Shown: piece after piece, positions 25,576-35,205 of the stretch
How the letters are laid out: each line of letters begins with the position of its first letter
How positions within the stretch are numbered: the stretch's first letter is position 1
Source of the DNA: Methylobacterium brachythecii
GTDB taxonomy: Bacteria > Pseudomonadota > Alphaproteobacteria > Rhizobiales > Beijerinckiaceae
DNA: 64,000 bases
Assembly: GCF_014196345.1 (NCBI RefSeq)
Contig: NZ_JACIDN010000001.1
Span: forward strand, 503,393 to 567,392
Reading direction: 5' to 3'
Position numbers and translations under genes: made by a program
The notes under the pieces: model-generated
The model's database searches: none
Told to the model about the DNA's origin: nothing
The model's input: only the letters and a program-made list of their open reading frames with translations

Positions 25576-25977
25576 CTACTTTCCGGCGAGGACCCGTGAG
25601 GCGACGTTGATGTATTTGCGGCCTGCTTCCTGGGCGTGGAGCACCGCGTCGCTCAGGCTCTCCTCGTCGCGCACGCTGGCGAGCTTGATGAGCATCGGCA
25701 GATTGATTCCGGCGACCACTTCGACCTGGCCGCCGTTCATACAAGACAGGGCGAGGTTGGAGGGCGTTCCGCCGAACATGTCGGTGAGCACCACGACGCC
25801 GGCACCGGTATTCACCCGGCTGACCGCGGCCATGATGTCGCGCCGCCGCAGCTCCATGTCGTCCTCGGGGCCGATCGTGATCGTCTCGATCTGCTCCTGC
25901 GGGCCGACGACGTGCTCCAGCGCGGCCTTGAACTCGGTGGCCAACAGCCCATGGGTGACGAGCACCATTCCGATCAT
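25576..25977 (-). CDS. PTS EIIA component, mannose-type (EIIA-Man fold)
   Basis: A 133-residue single-domain EIIA. MIGMVLVTHGLLATEFKAAL places the active-site histidine at H9, and DMFGGTPSNLAL is the second family motif. The protein is not fused to IIB or IIC, as expected for a regulatory rather than a transporting system. The ATG at 25977 fits the family start, and the longer frame upstream is not supported. The gene sits between hprK and HPr, with 124 bp to hprK. It probably exchanges phosphate with HPr and controls a partner such as a kinase. Confidence 0.9.
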   Translation of the reverse strand: MIGMVLVTHGLLATEFKAALEHVVGPQEQIETITIGPEDDMELRRRDIMAAVSRVNTGAGVVVLTDMFGGTPSNLALSCMNGGQVEVVAGINLPMLIKLASVRDEESLSDAVLHAQEAGRKYINVASRVLAGK

Positions 25978-26101
25978 GGAAGCGCTTTCCGACGCCGTCC
26001 GAGCGGCGTCGCCGAGTTGTGCAGCGCAAGATACAGCGCGAGCCATCTGAGACGTTTTGCCCATTCTCAAGCCATCACCATACATGATGGCCTTGCCGGC
26101 G

Positions 26102-26629
26102 CTACACGTCGCGATCGTCTGCGGCCAACGCGGCGGCCGAGTGCGACCGTGGAGACACGATCGCTTCTTGCCGCATCGCAGTAAGCGCCTGTCGAATCAC
26201 GTATGCGCGAGGCTGGCGAGGTTCAAGTCGCAGCCAGGGGAAGGCGATCCCGAGAATCGTCGCGGGCTCCGCCGCGTCATCCGGCAGTCGCGGACGCTTC
26301 GCCACCAGATCGACGACCAGCCGAATCACGGCCGCCGGCGCGACGTCGACCATGCGCCGGATCCCGAGGCCTCTCAGCTCGATCAGGCCGGCGACGGCCG
26401 GGTGCGGGCGGGCGATGATACGGCCGTGCCGTAGGGCGAGTCGAACCCGGTCGTCCGCCACGAGCCGCGCGTGCTGGCCCACCGTGTCGGCATGATCGAG
26501 CAGTTCGACGCAGAGCGACGATTTTCCGGAGCCGGCCGGCCCCCGGATCAGGATGCCGTCCTCGCCGAGGACAAGGCAGGTGGCGTGGCAGGCGAGCTCG
26601 GAGGCCGAGGCTCGCCCGTCTTCGCTCAT
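26102..26629 (-). CDS. hprK: HPr kinase/phosphorylase, short alphaproteobacterial form
   Basis: A 175-residue enzyme that phosphorylates HPr on serine in response to metabolic state. The Walker A motif is at residues 30-37 (GPAGSGKS), and the protein lacks the N-terminal half found in the 310-residue Firmicutes enzyme, as usual in alphaproteobacteria. Its first four bases overlap the chvG stop (26626-26629), so translation is coupled to the sensor kinase. Position between ChvG/ChvI and EIIA is a conserved feature linking carbon/nitrogen phosphotransfer to envelope signalling. Confidence 0.9.
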   Translation of the reverse strand: MSEDGRASASELACHATCLVLGEDGILIRGPAGSGKSSLCVELLDHADTVGQHARLVADDRVRLALRHGRIIARPHPAVAGLIELRGLGIRRMVDVAPAAVIRLVVDLVAKRPRLPDDAAEPATILGIAFPWLRLEPRQPRAYVIRQALTAMRQEAIVSPRSHSAAALAADDRDV

Positions 26630-28512
26630 GCGGCCTTCTCGTCGGGGCCGAACAGGTCGGCCCGCGAGGCCGGCGGCAACCGGACGATGAATCGGGCGCC
26701 GCGCACGGTCGGCTCGCCGTCCTCGTCGGCCGGCCCAGGCCGGTTCTCGGCACGGATGGTTCCGCGATGCGCCTGGATGATCTGGCGCGAGATCGAGAGG
26801 CCGAGACCGGAATTCTGGCCGAAACCCTGCTCGGGCCGGTCGGTGTAGAAGCGCTCGAAGATGCGCTCCACGGCGTGCTCGGGGATACCCGGACCCTCGT
26901 CCTCGACGACGAACTCGATCTCCTTGCCGAGCCGCCGGAGCGCGAGCCTGACCTTGGCGCCTGGCGGCGAGAACGAGCGGGCGTTGTCGAGCAGGTTGTT
27001 GACGACCTGGCCGAGGCGGCTGTCGTGGCCGACGATGCGGAAGGGGTCGTCGAACTCGCTTGGCGGCTTCTCCAAGTCGAAGGTGATCACCGCCGCGTCG
27101 GCACGCCGACGCTCGTTCGCCACCGAGACCACGGTGGTCAGGAGCTTCTTGAGGTCGACGCGGCGCGCTTCGGCGCGGGCGAGTTCGGCATCGAGGCGGG
27201 AGGCGTCGGAGATGTCGCTGATCAGACGGTCGAGCCGCTTCACGTCGTGCTGAATGATCTCCAGCAGACGCCCGCGCGATTCGTCGGATTTGGCGAGCGG
27301 CAGCGTCTCGACGGCGCTGCGCAGCGAGGTCAGCGGGTTCTTCAACTCGTGGCTGACGTCGGCCGCGAAGCTCTCGATGGCGTCGATCCGCCGGTAGAGC
27401 GCCTGGGTCATCTCGCGCAACGTGCCGGAGAGGTGCCCGATTTCGTCGGTGCGGCTTGTGAAGTCCGGGATCTCCTGGCGGGACTTGATGCCCATGCGCA
27501 CCTTCTCGGCGGCATCCGCGAGGCGGCGCACCGGCCCGGCGATGGCGCCGGCGAGCAGGATCGAGAGCACCAGCATCACCGCGGCGGCCACCAGGAAGAC
27601 CTGGAGCAGGCCGAAGCGTTCCGACGCGATGACGCGGTCGATGTCGTCGCCCTGCGTCGAGACCATCAGCGCGCCGCGCACGCCGCCGGTGCGTTGGATC
27701 GGCACGGCGACGGAGACCACGGTCTCGCCGAGCTCGTTCCGGCGCACGATGGTGCCGCGCGAGCCGGACAGGGCCGCCTCGACTTCCTTGAGGCTGCGGC
27801 CGTTCTGCGGGCCGACCTCCTCGGTCGTCCCGGAGCGGTCGCCGACCATCAGGCCGAGGATGCGGACCTGCAGGAAATCCCAGCTGCGTTCGAGGAAGTT
27901 GCGCTTGTGGCGCGGCATCTCGGGGCGCCCGGCATCGCCGCGCGCCGAGAGCGAGCGCGTGTCGAACAGCAGGCCGCCCTCCTGGTCGTAGACGCGGGCG
28001 CGATGCCCCGTCGGCGTCACCAGGCGACGCAGCAGCGGGGCGACCTTCTCCGGGTTGAGGGAAAAGCTCAGCGCCGAAGGGTCATCGTCGCCCTCCTTGC
28101 CTTCGCCGGCCTGGAGCTGGAGCAGGCGGTCCGGGTCGACGCGGATCGTATCCGTATCGACCGAGGCCTGCGCGGCCAGCGCGCCGGCGATGATCTCCCC
28201 CTGTACGAGCAGGCTCTGGATGCGTGCCTGGATCAGTCCCTGCCGGAACTGGTTCAGATAGAGGAAGCCGACGAGCAGGACGATCAGCCCGACGAGGTTC
28301 AACACGACGATCCGCCGGGTCAGGCTCGACGAGGCGCGCTGGCCGATGCCGTTCCAGATGTCGCTCAGCCAGTTCAGCGGCGGCTGACGGAACAGGCTCG
28401 ACAATGTGGCCCAGGCGCCGGCCGCACGCGGCCGTGTGTCGCCTGGCTCCGAGTTACGGAAGAAGGGTGAGAGCATCGCGCGGAGGCGCTTCGTCCCGGA
28501 CAGGTCTCTCAC
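26626..28512 (-). CDS. chvG: ChvG-type sensor histidine kinase
   Basis: A 628-residue inner-membrane kinase. A membrane helix near residues 68-88 ([20 protein letters not shown]) is followed by a periplasmic stimulus-sensing domain of about 200 residues, a second helix, a HAMP segment, a dimerisation domain with the phosphorylated H388 in SHELKNPL, and a catalytic ATPase domain ([15 protein letters not shown]). In rhizobia ChvG/ExoS senses acidity and envelope stress and is held off by the periplasmic ExoR. The gene overlaps chvI by four bases (28509-28512) and hprK by four. No exoR is seen here. Confidence 0.93.
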   Translation of the reverse strand: MRDLSGTKRLRAMLSPFFRNSEPGDTRPRAAGAWATLSSLFRQPPLNWLSDIWNGIGQRASSSLTRRIVVLNLVGLIVLLVGFLYLNQFRQGLIQARIQSLLVQGEIIAGALAAQASVDTDTIRVDPDRLLQLQAGEGKEGDDDPSALSFSLNPEKVAPLLRRLVTPTGHRARVYDQEGGLLFDTRSLSARGDAGRPEMPRHKRNFLERSWDFLQVRILGLMVGDRSGTTEEVGPQNGRSLKEVEAALSGSRGTIVRRNELGETVVSVAVPIQRTGGVRGALMVSTQGDDIDRVIASERFGLLQVFLVAAAVMLVLSILLAGAIAGPVRRLADAAEKVRMGIKSRQEIPDFTSRTDEIGHLSGTLREMTQALYRRIDAIESFAADVSHELKNPLTSLRSAVETLPLAKSDESRGRLLEIIQHDVKRLDRLISDISDASRLDAELARAEARRVDLKKLLTTVVSVANERRRADAAVITFDLEKPPSEFDDPFRIVGHDSRLGQVVNNLLDNARSFSPPGAKVRLALRRLGKEIEFVVEDEGPGIPEHAVERIFERFYTDRPEQGFGQNSGLGLSISRQIIQAHRGTIRAENRPGPADEDGEPTVRGARFIVRLPPASRADLFGPDEKAA

Positions 28513-29219
28513 GCTTCCTTGAAGCGGTAACCGACGCCGTAGAGCGTCTCGATCATGTCGAAGCTGGTGTCGGTCACTTTGAACTTCTTGCGCAGGCGCT
28601 TGATGTGGCTGTCGATGGTGCGGTCGTCGACATAGACCTGATCGTCATAGGCCGCGTCCATCAGGGCGTTGCGGCTCTTCACCACGCCGGGGCGCTGGGC
28701 CAGCGACTGCAGGATCAGGAACTCGGTGACGGTGAGCGTCACCGGCTCGCCCTTCCAGGTGCAGGTGTGACGCTCCGGGTCCATCATCAACTGCCCGCGC
28801 TCCAGAGAGCGGGCGGCGGCTTCGGCGTCGGCCTTGGCGGCGTTGGCTGGGTCCTTCGGGGCGAACCGGCGCAGAACCGCCTTCACGCGCTCGACCAGGA
28901 GCCGCTGCGAGAACGGCTTATGGATGAAGTCGTCCGCGCCCATCTTGAGGCCGAACAGCTCGTCGATCTCCTCGTCCTTCGAGGTCAGGAAGATCACGGG
29001 AAGGTCGGATTTCTGCCGCAGGCGCCTGAGCAGCTCCATCCCATCCATGCGCGGCATCTTGATGTCGAAGATCGCGAGATCGGGCGGGGAGTGCTTCAGA
29101 CCGTCCAGCGCCGAGGCGCCGTCGGTATAGGTCTGGATGCGGTAGCCTTCGGTCTCGAGCGCAATCGAGACCGAAGTCAGGATGTTCCGGTCGTCGTCGA
29201 CGAGGGCGATGGTCGGCAT
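28509..29219 (-). CDS. chvI: ChvI-type response regulator
   Basis: A 236-residue OmpR/PhoB-type regulator. The receiver domain has VDDD near the start, phospho-acceptor D52 in [13 protein letters not shown] and the conserved lysine in DDFIHKPF. The C-terminal winged helix has [23 protein letters not shown]. It is the DNA-binding partner of ChvG, which overlaps its 3' end, and controls acid-induced, exopolysaccharide and motility genes in rhizobia. It is the first gene of the cluster, so a promoter should lie in 29220-29487. Confidence 0.94.
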   Translation of the reverse strand: MPTIALVDDDRNILTSVSIALETEGYRIQTYTDGASALDGLKHSPPDLAIFDIKMPRMDGMELLRRLRQKSDLPVIFLTSKDEEIDELFGLKMGADDFIHKPFSQRLLVERVKAVLRRFAPKDPANAAKADAEAAARSLERGQLMMDPERHTCTWKGEPVTLTVTEFLILQSLAQRPGVVKSRNALMDAAYDDQVYVDDRTIDSHIKRLRKKFKVTDTSFDMIETLYGVGYRFKEA

Positions 29220-29487
29220 GCGCTTTCCCTGACTAATCGGCGCGTCGGCGGATGGTCATGAAAAGAGCCGCCCCGCTGCCGGTCCTGTTGAACAGGCTTG
29301 TCATCGACGCGGATCGCGGCTCGCCTCGGGGGCGAACCGGTTGGCGCGTCAGAGCTGTGTCCTTTACGACCATCGTTCGAAAAAAGCGAGCGAGTCTCAT
29401 AGCTTGGCCATATAGAGGCTTCCGCGGCGTCGTGCCCTCGTGCCACGCGCGCCGGCCGACTTATGCTCGCTCCGCGGGAGGAAAACG

Positions 29488-30300
29488 ATGTCCGAGACCG
29501 AGCCGTCGAACCAAGTGTCTGAGCCGGCAGGCGTCTCTCCGCGCGAGCAGGCCCGGCCGCTTCCCGCCGGCGAGGCCGGCTTCGATGCGATCGGACTCGG
29601 CCGCCAGCTCCTGCGCACGATCCGTTCCGGCGCCCTCGCGACGCTCGATCCGGAAACCGGCATCCCCTTCGCCTCGCTCGTCACCATCGCCACCGATTGC
29701 GACGGCACGCCGCTGATGCTGCTCTCGCGGCTCTCCGCCCATACCCGCAACCTGATGGCCGATCCGCGCGCCTCGCTGCTGTTCTCAGCCGGCGGCAAGG
29801 GCGATCCGCTCGCCCATCCCCGCCTCACTGTGACGGGACGCGCGCTCCGCACCGAGGAGCCGCGGATACGCGAGCGCTTCCTAGCCCGCCATCCGAAGGC
29901 GAAGCTCTATGCGGACTTCCCGGATTTCGGGTTCTTCGCCCTGGAGCCGATCGCCGGCCACCTCAATGGCGGTTTCGCCAAGGCCGCGACGCTGACCCCG
30001 GCGGAGCTGTTGCTCGATATCGGGCAAGCCGAGGCGGTCATCGCAGGCGAACGCGGCGCTGTCGAGCACATGAACGCGGACCATCTCGACGCCATCGCGC
30101 TCTACGCGAAGGGTGTCGGCGCCGAGGGCGACGGCTGGCACCTCAGTGGGCTCGACCCGGAGGGCATGGACCTGATCGCCGGAGACCGCACGGCGCGGGT
30201 TCTCTATCCGAGCCCGGTCACGGATATGGGCTCTCTTCGAAAGGGACTCGTGGCGATGGCGCAGGCGGCGCGGGCAGCCGGCGAGAGCACGCCGGGCTGA
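29488..30300 (+). CDS. HugZ-like FMN-binding split-barrel protein with DUF2470 domain
   Basis: A 270-residue protein of the pyridoxamine-5'-phosphate-oxidase-like split-barrel superfamily (SGALATLDPETGIPFASLVTIAT, then LMLLSRLSAHTRNL) with a C-terminal DUF2470 domain (EHMNADHLDAIALYA). HugZ relatives bind or degrade heme; that role here is inferred. GGGAGG precedes the chosen ATG at 29488. Residues 1-45 are a variable N-terminal tail. It is divergent from chvI and about 110 bp upstream of lepA. Confidence 0.85.
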   Translation: MSETEPSNQVSEPAGVSPREQARPLPAGEAGFDAIGLGRQLLRTIRSGALATLDPETGIPFASLVTIATDCDGTPLMLLSRLSAHTRNLMADPRASLLFSAGGKGDPLAHPRLTVTGRALRTEEPRIRERFLARHPKAKLYADFPDFGFFALEPIAGHLNGGFAKAATLTPAELLLDIGQAEAVIAGERGAVEHMNADHLDAIALYAKGVGAEGDGWHLSGLDPEGMDLIAGDRTARVLYPSPVTDMGSLRKGLVAMAQAARAAGESTPG

Positions 30301-30411
30301 CGCCTTGGCGCTGGGGCCTGCCGCTGCTATCTCCCGCGGCTCATACGTTTCCCTCTTCAGACCTGCCGTGCGCCGCCAGCCCCTCGGACGGGCCGCCTCG
30401 CGCCGGGGACC

Positions 30412-32220
30412 ATGATGACCACCGCACCCATCGACAACATCCGCAACTTCTCCATCGTCGCGCATATCGACCACGGGAAGTCGACGCTCGCCGACCGGCT
30501 GATCCAGACCACCGGCACGGTGGCTTTGCGCGACATGAGCGAGCAGCTGCTCGACTCGATGGATATCGAGAAGGAGCGCGGGATCACCATCAAGGCACAG
30601 ACGGTGCGCCTCGAATACCGGGCCGAGGATGGCAAGGACTACATCCTCAACCTGATGGACACACCTGGCCACGTCGACTTCGCCTACGAGGTTTCTCGTA
30701 GTCTCGCCGCCTGTGAGGGTTCGTTGCTGGTGGTCGACGCCTCGCAGGGCGTCGAGGCGCAGACGCTCGCCAACGTCTACCAGGCGCTCGACGCCAACCA
30801 CGAGATCGTGCCCGTCCTCAACAAGGTCGATCTGCCCGCCGCCGAGCCGGACCGCGTGAAGGAGCAGATCGAGGAGGTCATCGGCCTCGATGCCTCGAAC
30901 GCTGTGCCGATCTCGGCCAAGACCGGCCTCAACATCGAGGCGGTGCTGGAGGCAATCGTCACCCGGTTGCCGCCGCCGAAGGGCGACCGCGACGCACCGC
31001 TCAAGGCGCTGCTCGTCGACAGCTGGTACGACGTCTATCTCGGCGTGGTCGTGCTCGTGCGCATCGTCGACGGCGTTCTCAAGAAGGGCATGAACATCCG
31101 CATGATGCGGGCCGATGCCGTCCACGGCGTCGACAAGATCGGCGTGTTTCGCCCCAAGATGCAGGACATCGCCGAGCTCGGCCCCGGCGAGGTCGGCTTC
31201 TTCACCGGCTCGATCAAGGAGGTCGCCGATACCCGCGTCGGCGACACGCTCACGGAAGACAAGCGGCAGTGCAAGGAGATGCTGCCGGGCTTCAAGGACG
31301 TCCAGTCGGTCGTGTTCTGCGGGCTCTTCCCGGTCGACGCGGCCGAGTTCGAGACGCTGCGCAGCGCCATGAGCAAGCTGCGCCTGAACGATGCCAGCTT
31401 CTCCTACGAGATGGAGACCTCGGCCGCCCTCGGCTTCGGCTTCCGCTGCGGCTTCCTCGGCCTGCTTCACCTCGAGATCATCCAGGAGCGGCTCGAGCGC
31501 GAGTTCAACCTCGACCTGATCTCGACGGCGCCGAGCGTGGTCTACCGCCTCGACATGACTGACGGCACCACAAAGGAGCTTCACAACCCGGCCGACATGC
31601 CGGACGTGATGAAGATCACCTCGATCAACGAGCCCTGGATCCGCGCCTCGATCCTCACCCCCGACGAATATCTCGGCGGCGTGCTGAAGCTCTGCCAGGA
31701 CCGGCGTGGCGCCCAGGTCGATCTCAACTACGTCGGCAAGCGCGCCATGGTCGTCTACGACCTGCCGCTCAACGAGGTGGTGTTCGATTTCTACGATCGG
31801 CTGAAGTCGATCTCGAAAGGCTATGCCTCGTTCGACTACCACATCTCCGACTACCGCGAGGGCGACCTCGTGAAGATGTCGATCCTGGTCAATGCCGAGC
31901 CGGTCGACGCGCTCTCGATGCTGGTCCATCGCACCCGCGCCGAGCATCGCGGCCGCGCCATGTGCGAGAAGCTGAAGGACCTGATCCCCCGCCACCTGTT
32001 CCAGATCCCGGTCCAGGCGGCGATTGGCGGCAAGATCATCGCCCGCGAGACCATCAAGGCCCTCTCCAAGGACGTCACCGCCAAGTGTTACGGCGGCGAC
32101 ATCTCCCGGAAGCGCAAGCTCCTGGACAAGCAGAAGGAGGGCAAGAAGAAGATGCGCCAGTTCGGCCGTGTGGAGATCCCGCAAGAGGCGTTCATCGCCG
32201 CGCTGAAGATGGACGACTGA
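30412..32220 (+). CDS. lepA: Elongation factor 4 (LepA), back-translocating GTPase
   Basis: A 602-residue translation factor that rebinds stalled ribosomes and can move tRNAs backwards. The G1 box is [10 protein letters not shown]3 is DTPGHVDF and G4 is NKVD, and the C-terminal domain includes [24 protein letters not shown], the family signature. The length is that of other LepA proteins. Two adjacent ATG codons (30412 and 30415) follow a GGGGA site; the second gives the usual MTTAPID start. The gene is alone on its strand, with a 382 bp gap before the KaiC-like gene. Confidence 0.97.
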   Translation: MMTTAPIDNIRNFSIVAHIDHGKSTLADRLIQTTGTVALRDMSEQLLDSMDIEKERGITIKAQTVRLEYRAEDGKDYILNLMDTPGHVDFAYEVSRSLAACEGSLLVVDASQGVEAQTLANVYQALDANHEIVPVLNKVDLPAAEPDRVKEQIEEVIGLDASNAVPISAKTGLNIEAVLEAIVTRLPPPKGDRDAPLKALLVDSWYDVYLGVVVLVRIVDGVLKKGMNIRMMRADAVHGVDKIGVFRPKMQDIAELGPGEVGFFTGSIKEVADTRVGDTLTEDKRQCKEMLPGFKDVQSVVFCGLFPVDAAEFETLRSAMSKLRLNDASFSYEMETSAALGFGFRCGFLGLLHLEIIQERLEREFNLDLISTAPSVVYRLDMTDGTTKELHNPADMPDVMKITSINEPWIRASILTPDEYLGGVLKLCQDRRGAQVDLNYVGKRAMVVYDLPLNEVVFDFYDRLKSISKGYASFDYHISDYREGDLVKMSILVNAEPVDALSMLVHRTRAEHRGRAMCEKLKDLIPRHLFQIPVQAAIGGKIIARETIKALSKDVTAKCYGGDISRKRKLLDKQKEGKKKMRQFGRVEIPQEAFIAALKMDD

Positions 32221-32602
32221 GTCGGATCGCGATCGTCTCGTTCGCCGTCAGCGCGTCACTGCGCACGCGATGATGGAATGACGAGCGAAGCGATCCGCCT
32301 CCTCTGATGAACGTTGGTTCGTCGGTCATTGCTGCCAGCAGCCGCCCTGAAATGAGCGCTGACCGTATTCCACCGAGGTGAAACTCCTCGCTGCCCTGGG
32401 TGGTCGGTAAGCTACCCGACGATCCGCCGAACCACGGGCAGATCCTGCGCCGGCCTGCGTTTTTGGAGCTCATCCAGGAGGCGCTCGGTGAGGCGCTGGG
32501 GTGGCAAAAGCAAGTCGTCCAGAGACGTCCCAGCCCCGACCTCGCTCGGCTCGAAATCCGGTGGATGGTGAACCCAAAGCGCTATTGCCACGTTCGGATC
32601 TC
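32221..32602. other. Intergenic region between lepA and the KaiC-like gene
   Basis: A 382 bp gap with no convincing protein. The last part carries the candidate EcfG-type promoter at 32569-32594. In the same frame as the KaiC gene, an open reading frame extends back to 32501, but the sequence there does not look like protein. Confidence 0.45.
32569..32594 (+). promoter_or_regulatory. Candidate EcfG-type promoter of the KaiC-HWE operon
   Basis: TGAAC, 17 bases, CGTT lies just upstream of the KaiC-like gene. The EcfG consensus is GGAAC, 16-17 bases, CGTT, so one base differs. The predicted start of transcription would be almost at the ATG at 32603, giving a nearly leaderless message. Many matches of this quality are expected by chance in a window this long, so this is a lead only. 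Confidence 0.3.
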
Positions 32603-34102
32603 ATGATTTCGACAGCAACGCTCCCCAACAAGGCCGCCTTCGATGTCTCCGGTCTCGACGATGTTCTCGGCGGAGGGTTGACGCGAAACCGCCTCTATCT
32701 GCTCGAGGGTGATCCTGGCACCGGCAAGACCACGATTGCTCTTCAATTTCTGCTGGAGGGCGCCAGGCTCGGCGAACGAGGACTGCACATCTCCTTGTCC
32801 GAGACCGCGGTCGAGCTGCGCGAAACCGCCGAATCCCATGGCTGGACGGTCGGCGACGACGTCGACATCTTCGAGTTGATCCCGCCGGAGAGCCTGCTCG
32901 ACGCCAACCAGCAGCAGAGCCTGCTCTATTCCTCCGATCTGGAATTGGGCGAGAGCACGAAGGCGATCTTCGAGAAGATCGATGCGATCAAGCCGGTGCG
33001 CGTCGTGCTCGACAGCCTGTCGGAGATCCGTCTGCTGGCCGGCAGCTCGCTGCGCTATCGTCGTCAGATCCTGGCTCTGAAGCACTACTTCGCCCGTCAG
33101 GGCGCGACGGTCCTGATGCTCGACGACATGACCGCGGATTCGAAGGACCGGGCCGTCCACAGCATCGCTCACGGCGTGATCCGGCTTGAGGAACTCGCGC
33201 CGGATTACGGGGCCGAGAGGCGACGGCTTCGCGTGATCAAATATCGCGGCCAGCGCTTCCGCGGCGGCTACCACGATTTCACCATCGCAACGGGCGGCGT
33301 GAAGGTTTTTCCGCGCCTCGTCTCGCTCGAACACAAGACGACCTTCGCGCGCGATCCATTGACTTGCGGCATCCCCGAGCTCGACGCGCTTCTCGGTGGC
33401 GGCATCGATACGGGATCGAGCGCACTGATCCTCGGGCCGGCCGGCACCGGCAAGTCGCTGTTCTCGATCCAGTATGTCTGCGCGGCGGTGGCCCGCGGCG
33501 AACGGGCGGCGATGTTCATCTTCGAGGAGGAACTCGGACTGCTGTTCGAGCGGACCAAGGCGATGGGCTTCGACCTCGAGAGCATGCGTGACCAAGGCAA
33601 ACTGGTAATCGAGCAGGTCGACGCCGCCGAGCTATCGCCCGGCGAGTTCGCGCACAGGGTGCGGTCCGTCGTCGACGATCTACAGGCCAAGACCGTGGTG
33701 ATCGACAGCCTCAACGGCTACCAGGCGGCGATGCCGGAGGAGAACGCGCTCATCCTCCACATTCACGAATTGCTGCAATACCTGAACCGCCAGGGCGCCA
33801 CGACCTTCGTGACGGTTGCCCAGCATGGCCTGATTGGCGACATGCGCTCGCCCGTGGACGTGACCTACCTCGCCGACACCGTCATCCTGTTGCGCTACTT
33901 CGAGGCGACGGGTCAGGTGCGGCGTGCGATCTCGGTCGTGAAGAAGCGCACGGGCGCGCACGAGGATACCATCCGCGAGTACCGCATCACCGGGACCGGG
34001 TTGCGTGTCGGCGAGCCGCTCAGGAAATTCCAAGGAATTTTTCGCGGTGTGCCGACTGTGGTCGAGAACCAGGGGCCGTTCCTGGACACCAAGACGCCGT
34101 GA
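32603..34102 (+). CDS. KaiC-like double RecA-domain ATPase
   Basis: A 499-residue protein with two KaiC domains. Walker A motifs are at residues 36-43 (GDPGTGKT) and 278-285 (GPAGTGKS). The CII catalytic glutamates are present (E308, E309 in FIFEEE), while the CI pair reads S66-E67 instead of Glu-Glu. At the site aligned with the cyanobacterial phosphorylated Ser-Thr pair it carries T421-Y422 (VTYLADTVILL). The ATG at 32603 is chosen; the frame is open 34 codons upstream. Its last four bases overlap the GTG of the HWE kinase gene, so the two are coupled. No kaiA or kaiB gene is near. In non-cyanobacteria such proteins are usually linked to stress responses rather than a clock. Confidence 0.9.
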   Translation: MISTATLPNKAAFDVSGLDDVLGGGLTRNRLYLLEGDPGTGKTTIALQFLLEGARLGERGLHISLSETAVELRETAESHGWTVGDDVDIFELIPPESLLDANQQQSLLYSSDLELGESTKAIFEKIDAIKPVRVVLDSLSEIRLLAGSSLRYRRQILALKHYFARQGATVLMLDDMTADSKDRAVHSIAHGVIRLEELAPDYGAERRRLRVIKYRGQRFRGGYHDFTIATGGVKVFPRLVSLEHKTTFARDPLTCGIPELDALLGGGIDTGSSALILGPAGTGKSLFSIQYVCAAVARGERAAMFIFEEELGLLFERTKAMGFDLESMRDQGKLVIEQVDAAELSPGEFAHRVRSVVDDLQAKTVVIDSLNGYQAAMPEENALILHIHELLQYLNRQGATTFVTVAQHGLIGDMRSPVDVTYLADTVILLRYFEATGQVRRAISVVKKRTGAHEDTIREYRITGTGLRVGEPLRKFQGIFRGVPTVVENQGPFLDTKTP

Positions 34103-35190
34103 CGGTTCCGGGCAATCCAAACTCCGAACGCGTCCTGATCCTCGCGCCGCTCGGCCGCGATGCGGTGCTGGCCGCCAACCTGCTCGGTGAGGCGGGCCTG
34201 CGATCGGTGATCTGCGAGGATTTGAGCGCCCTGCTTCGCGGCCTCGAAGAGATCGCCGGCATGGTGCTGGTCACCGAGGAAGCAGTTCGCACGGCCGACC
34301 TCGCCGAGATCAGCCGCTGGATCGCATCGCAACCGGCCTGGTCGGACCTGCCTTTCGTGGTCCTCACTGGCCATGGCGGTGGCGTCGAGCGCAATCCCGC
34401 GGCGGCACGGCTCGCGGAGGTTTTCGGCAACACGACCTTCCTGGAGCGGCCATTTCATCCGACGACGCTGATCAGCATGATCCAGGCGGCCTTGCGCGGG
34501 CGCCGTCGGCAATACGAGGCCCGCAGCCGGCTGGAGGACCTTCGCCTCGGTGAGGCGAGACTCAAGGTGATGCTCGCCGCGGAAAAAGTCGCGGCCGAGC
34601 ATCAGCGCCTCTTGATCGACGAGCTGAACCACCGCGTGAAGAACACGCTCGCGACGGTGCAATCGATCGCGATGCAGACTCTGCGGAACGCCGACGATAC
34701 TGAACAGGCCAACGAGGCTCTCGAGCAGCGTCTGCTCGGCCTCTCGCGCGCTCACGACGTGCTGACCCGCGAGAACTGGGACGGAGCCGACCTCCACGAA
34801 GTCGTCACGCAGGCGATCGCCCCGTTTCGCGATCGCGCCGGCCGGCGCTTTCAGGTGGAGGGGCCGTCCGTCCGCCTCAATCCGCGCATGTCGCTAGCCA
34901 TCGCCATGGCTCTGCAGGAGCTCGCCACCAACGCGGTCAAATACGGCGCCCTGTCGAATGCGGACGGCGTGGTGGCGATCGCCTGGACCAGCGAGGCGGT
35001 AAGCGGAGGGGATCAGCACCTGCGCTTCTGCTGGCACGAGCAGGGCGGCCCGCCGGTCGCGCAGCCCAAGCGCCGCGGCTTCAGCTCGCGGCTGATCGAG
35101 CGCAGCCTCGCGCGCGACCTCGATGGCAGCGTCGAGATCGCCTTCGAGCCGTCCGGCGTGGTCTGCCGGATCGAGGCGCCGGTGACGTGA
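34099..35190 (+). CDS. HWE-family histidine kinase with degenerate receiver domain
   Basis: A 363-residue cytoplasmic kinase starting at a GTG that overlaps the KaiC stop by four bases. Residues about 10-130 resemble a receiver domain, but no acidic residue stands at the usual phospho-acceptor strand (MVLVTEEAV) and the conserved Lys-Pro is replaced by RP in LERPFHP, so phosphorylation there is unlikely. The kinase core has the phosphorylated H178 in DELNHRVKNTLATVQS, N278 in QELATNAVKYGAL, and W312-H313-E314, the WxE motif that names the HWE family. HWE kinases act in alphaproteobacterial stress and light signalling. It has no membrane segment and no response regulator next to it; KaiC may supply its input. 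Confidence 0.9.
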   Translation: MTVPGNPNSERVLILAPLGRDAVLAANLLGEAGLRSVICEDLSALLRGLEEIAGMVLVTEEAVRTADLAEISRWIASQPAWSDLPFVVLTGHGGGVERNPAAARLAEVFGNTTFLERPFHPTTLISMIQAALRGRRRQYEARSRLEDLRLGEARLKVMLAAEKVAAEHQRLLIDELNHRVKNTLATVQSIAMQTLRNADDTEQANEALEQRLLGLSRAHDVLTRENWDGADLHEVVTQAIAPFRDRAGRRFQVEGPSVRLNPRMSLAIAMALQELATNAVKYGALSNADGVVAIAWTSEAVSGGDQHLRFCWHEQGGPPVAQPKRRGFSSRLIERSLARDLDGSVEIAFEPSGVVCRIEAPVT

Positions 35191-35205
35191 CGCCGGCGCG
35201 CGTGG

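Noticed and set aside
29881..32184. A 767-codon minus-strand frame antisense to lepA
   Set aside because: It mirrors the lepA reading frame in another phase, has no recognisable motif, and lepA is unambiguous.
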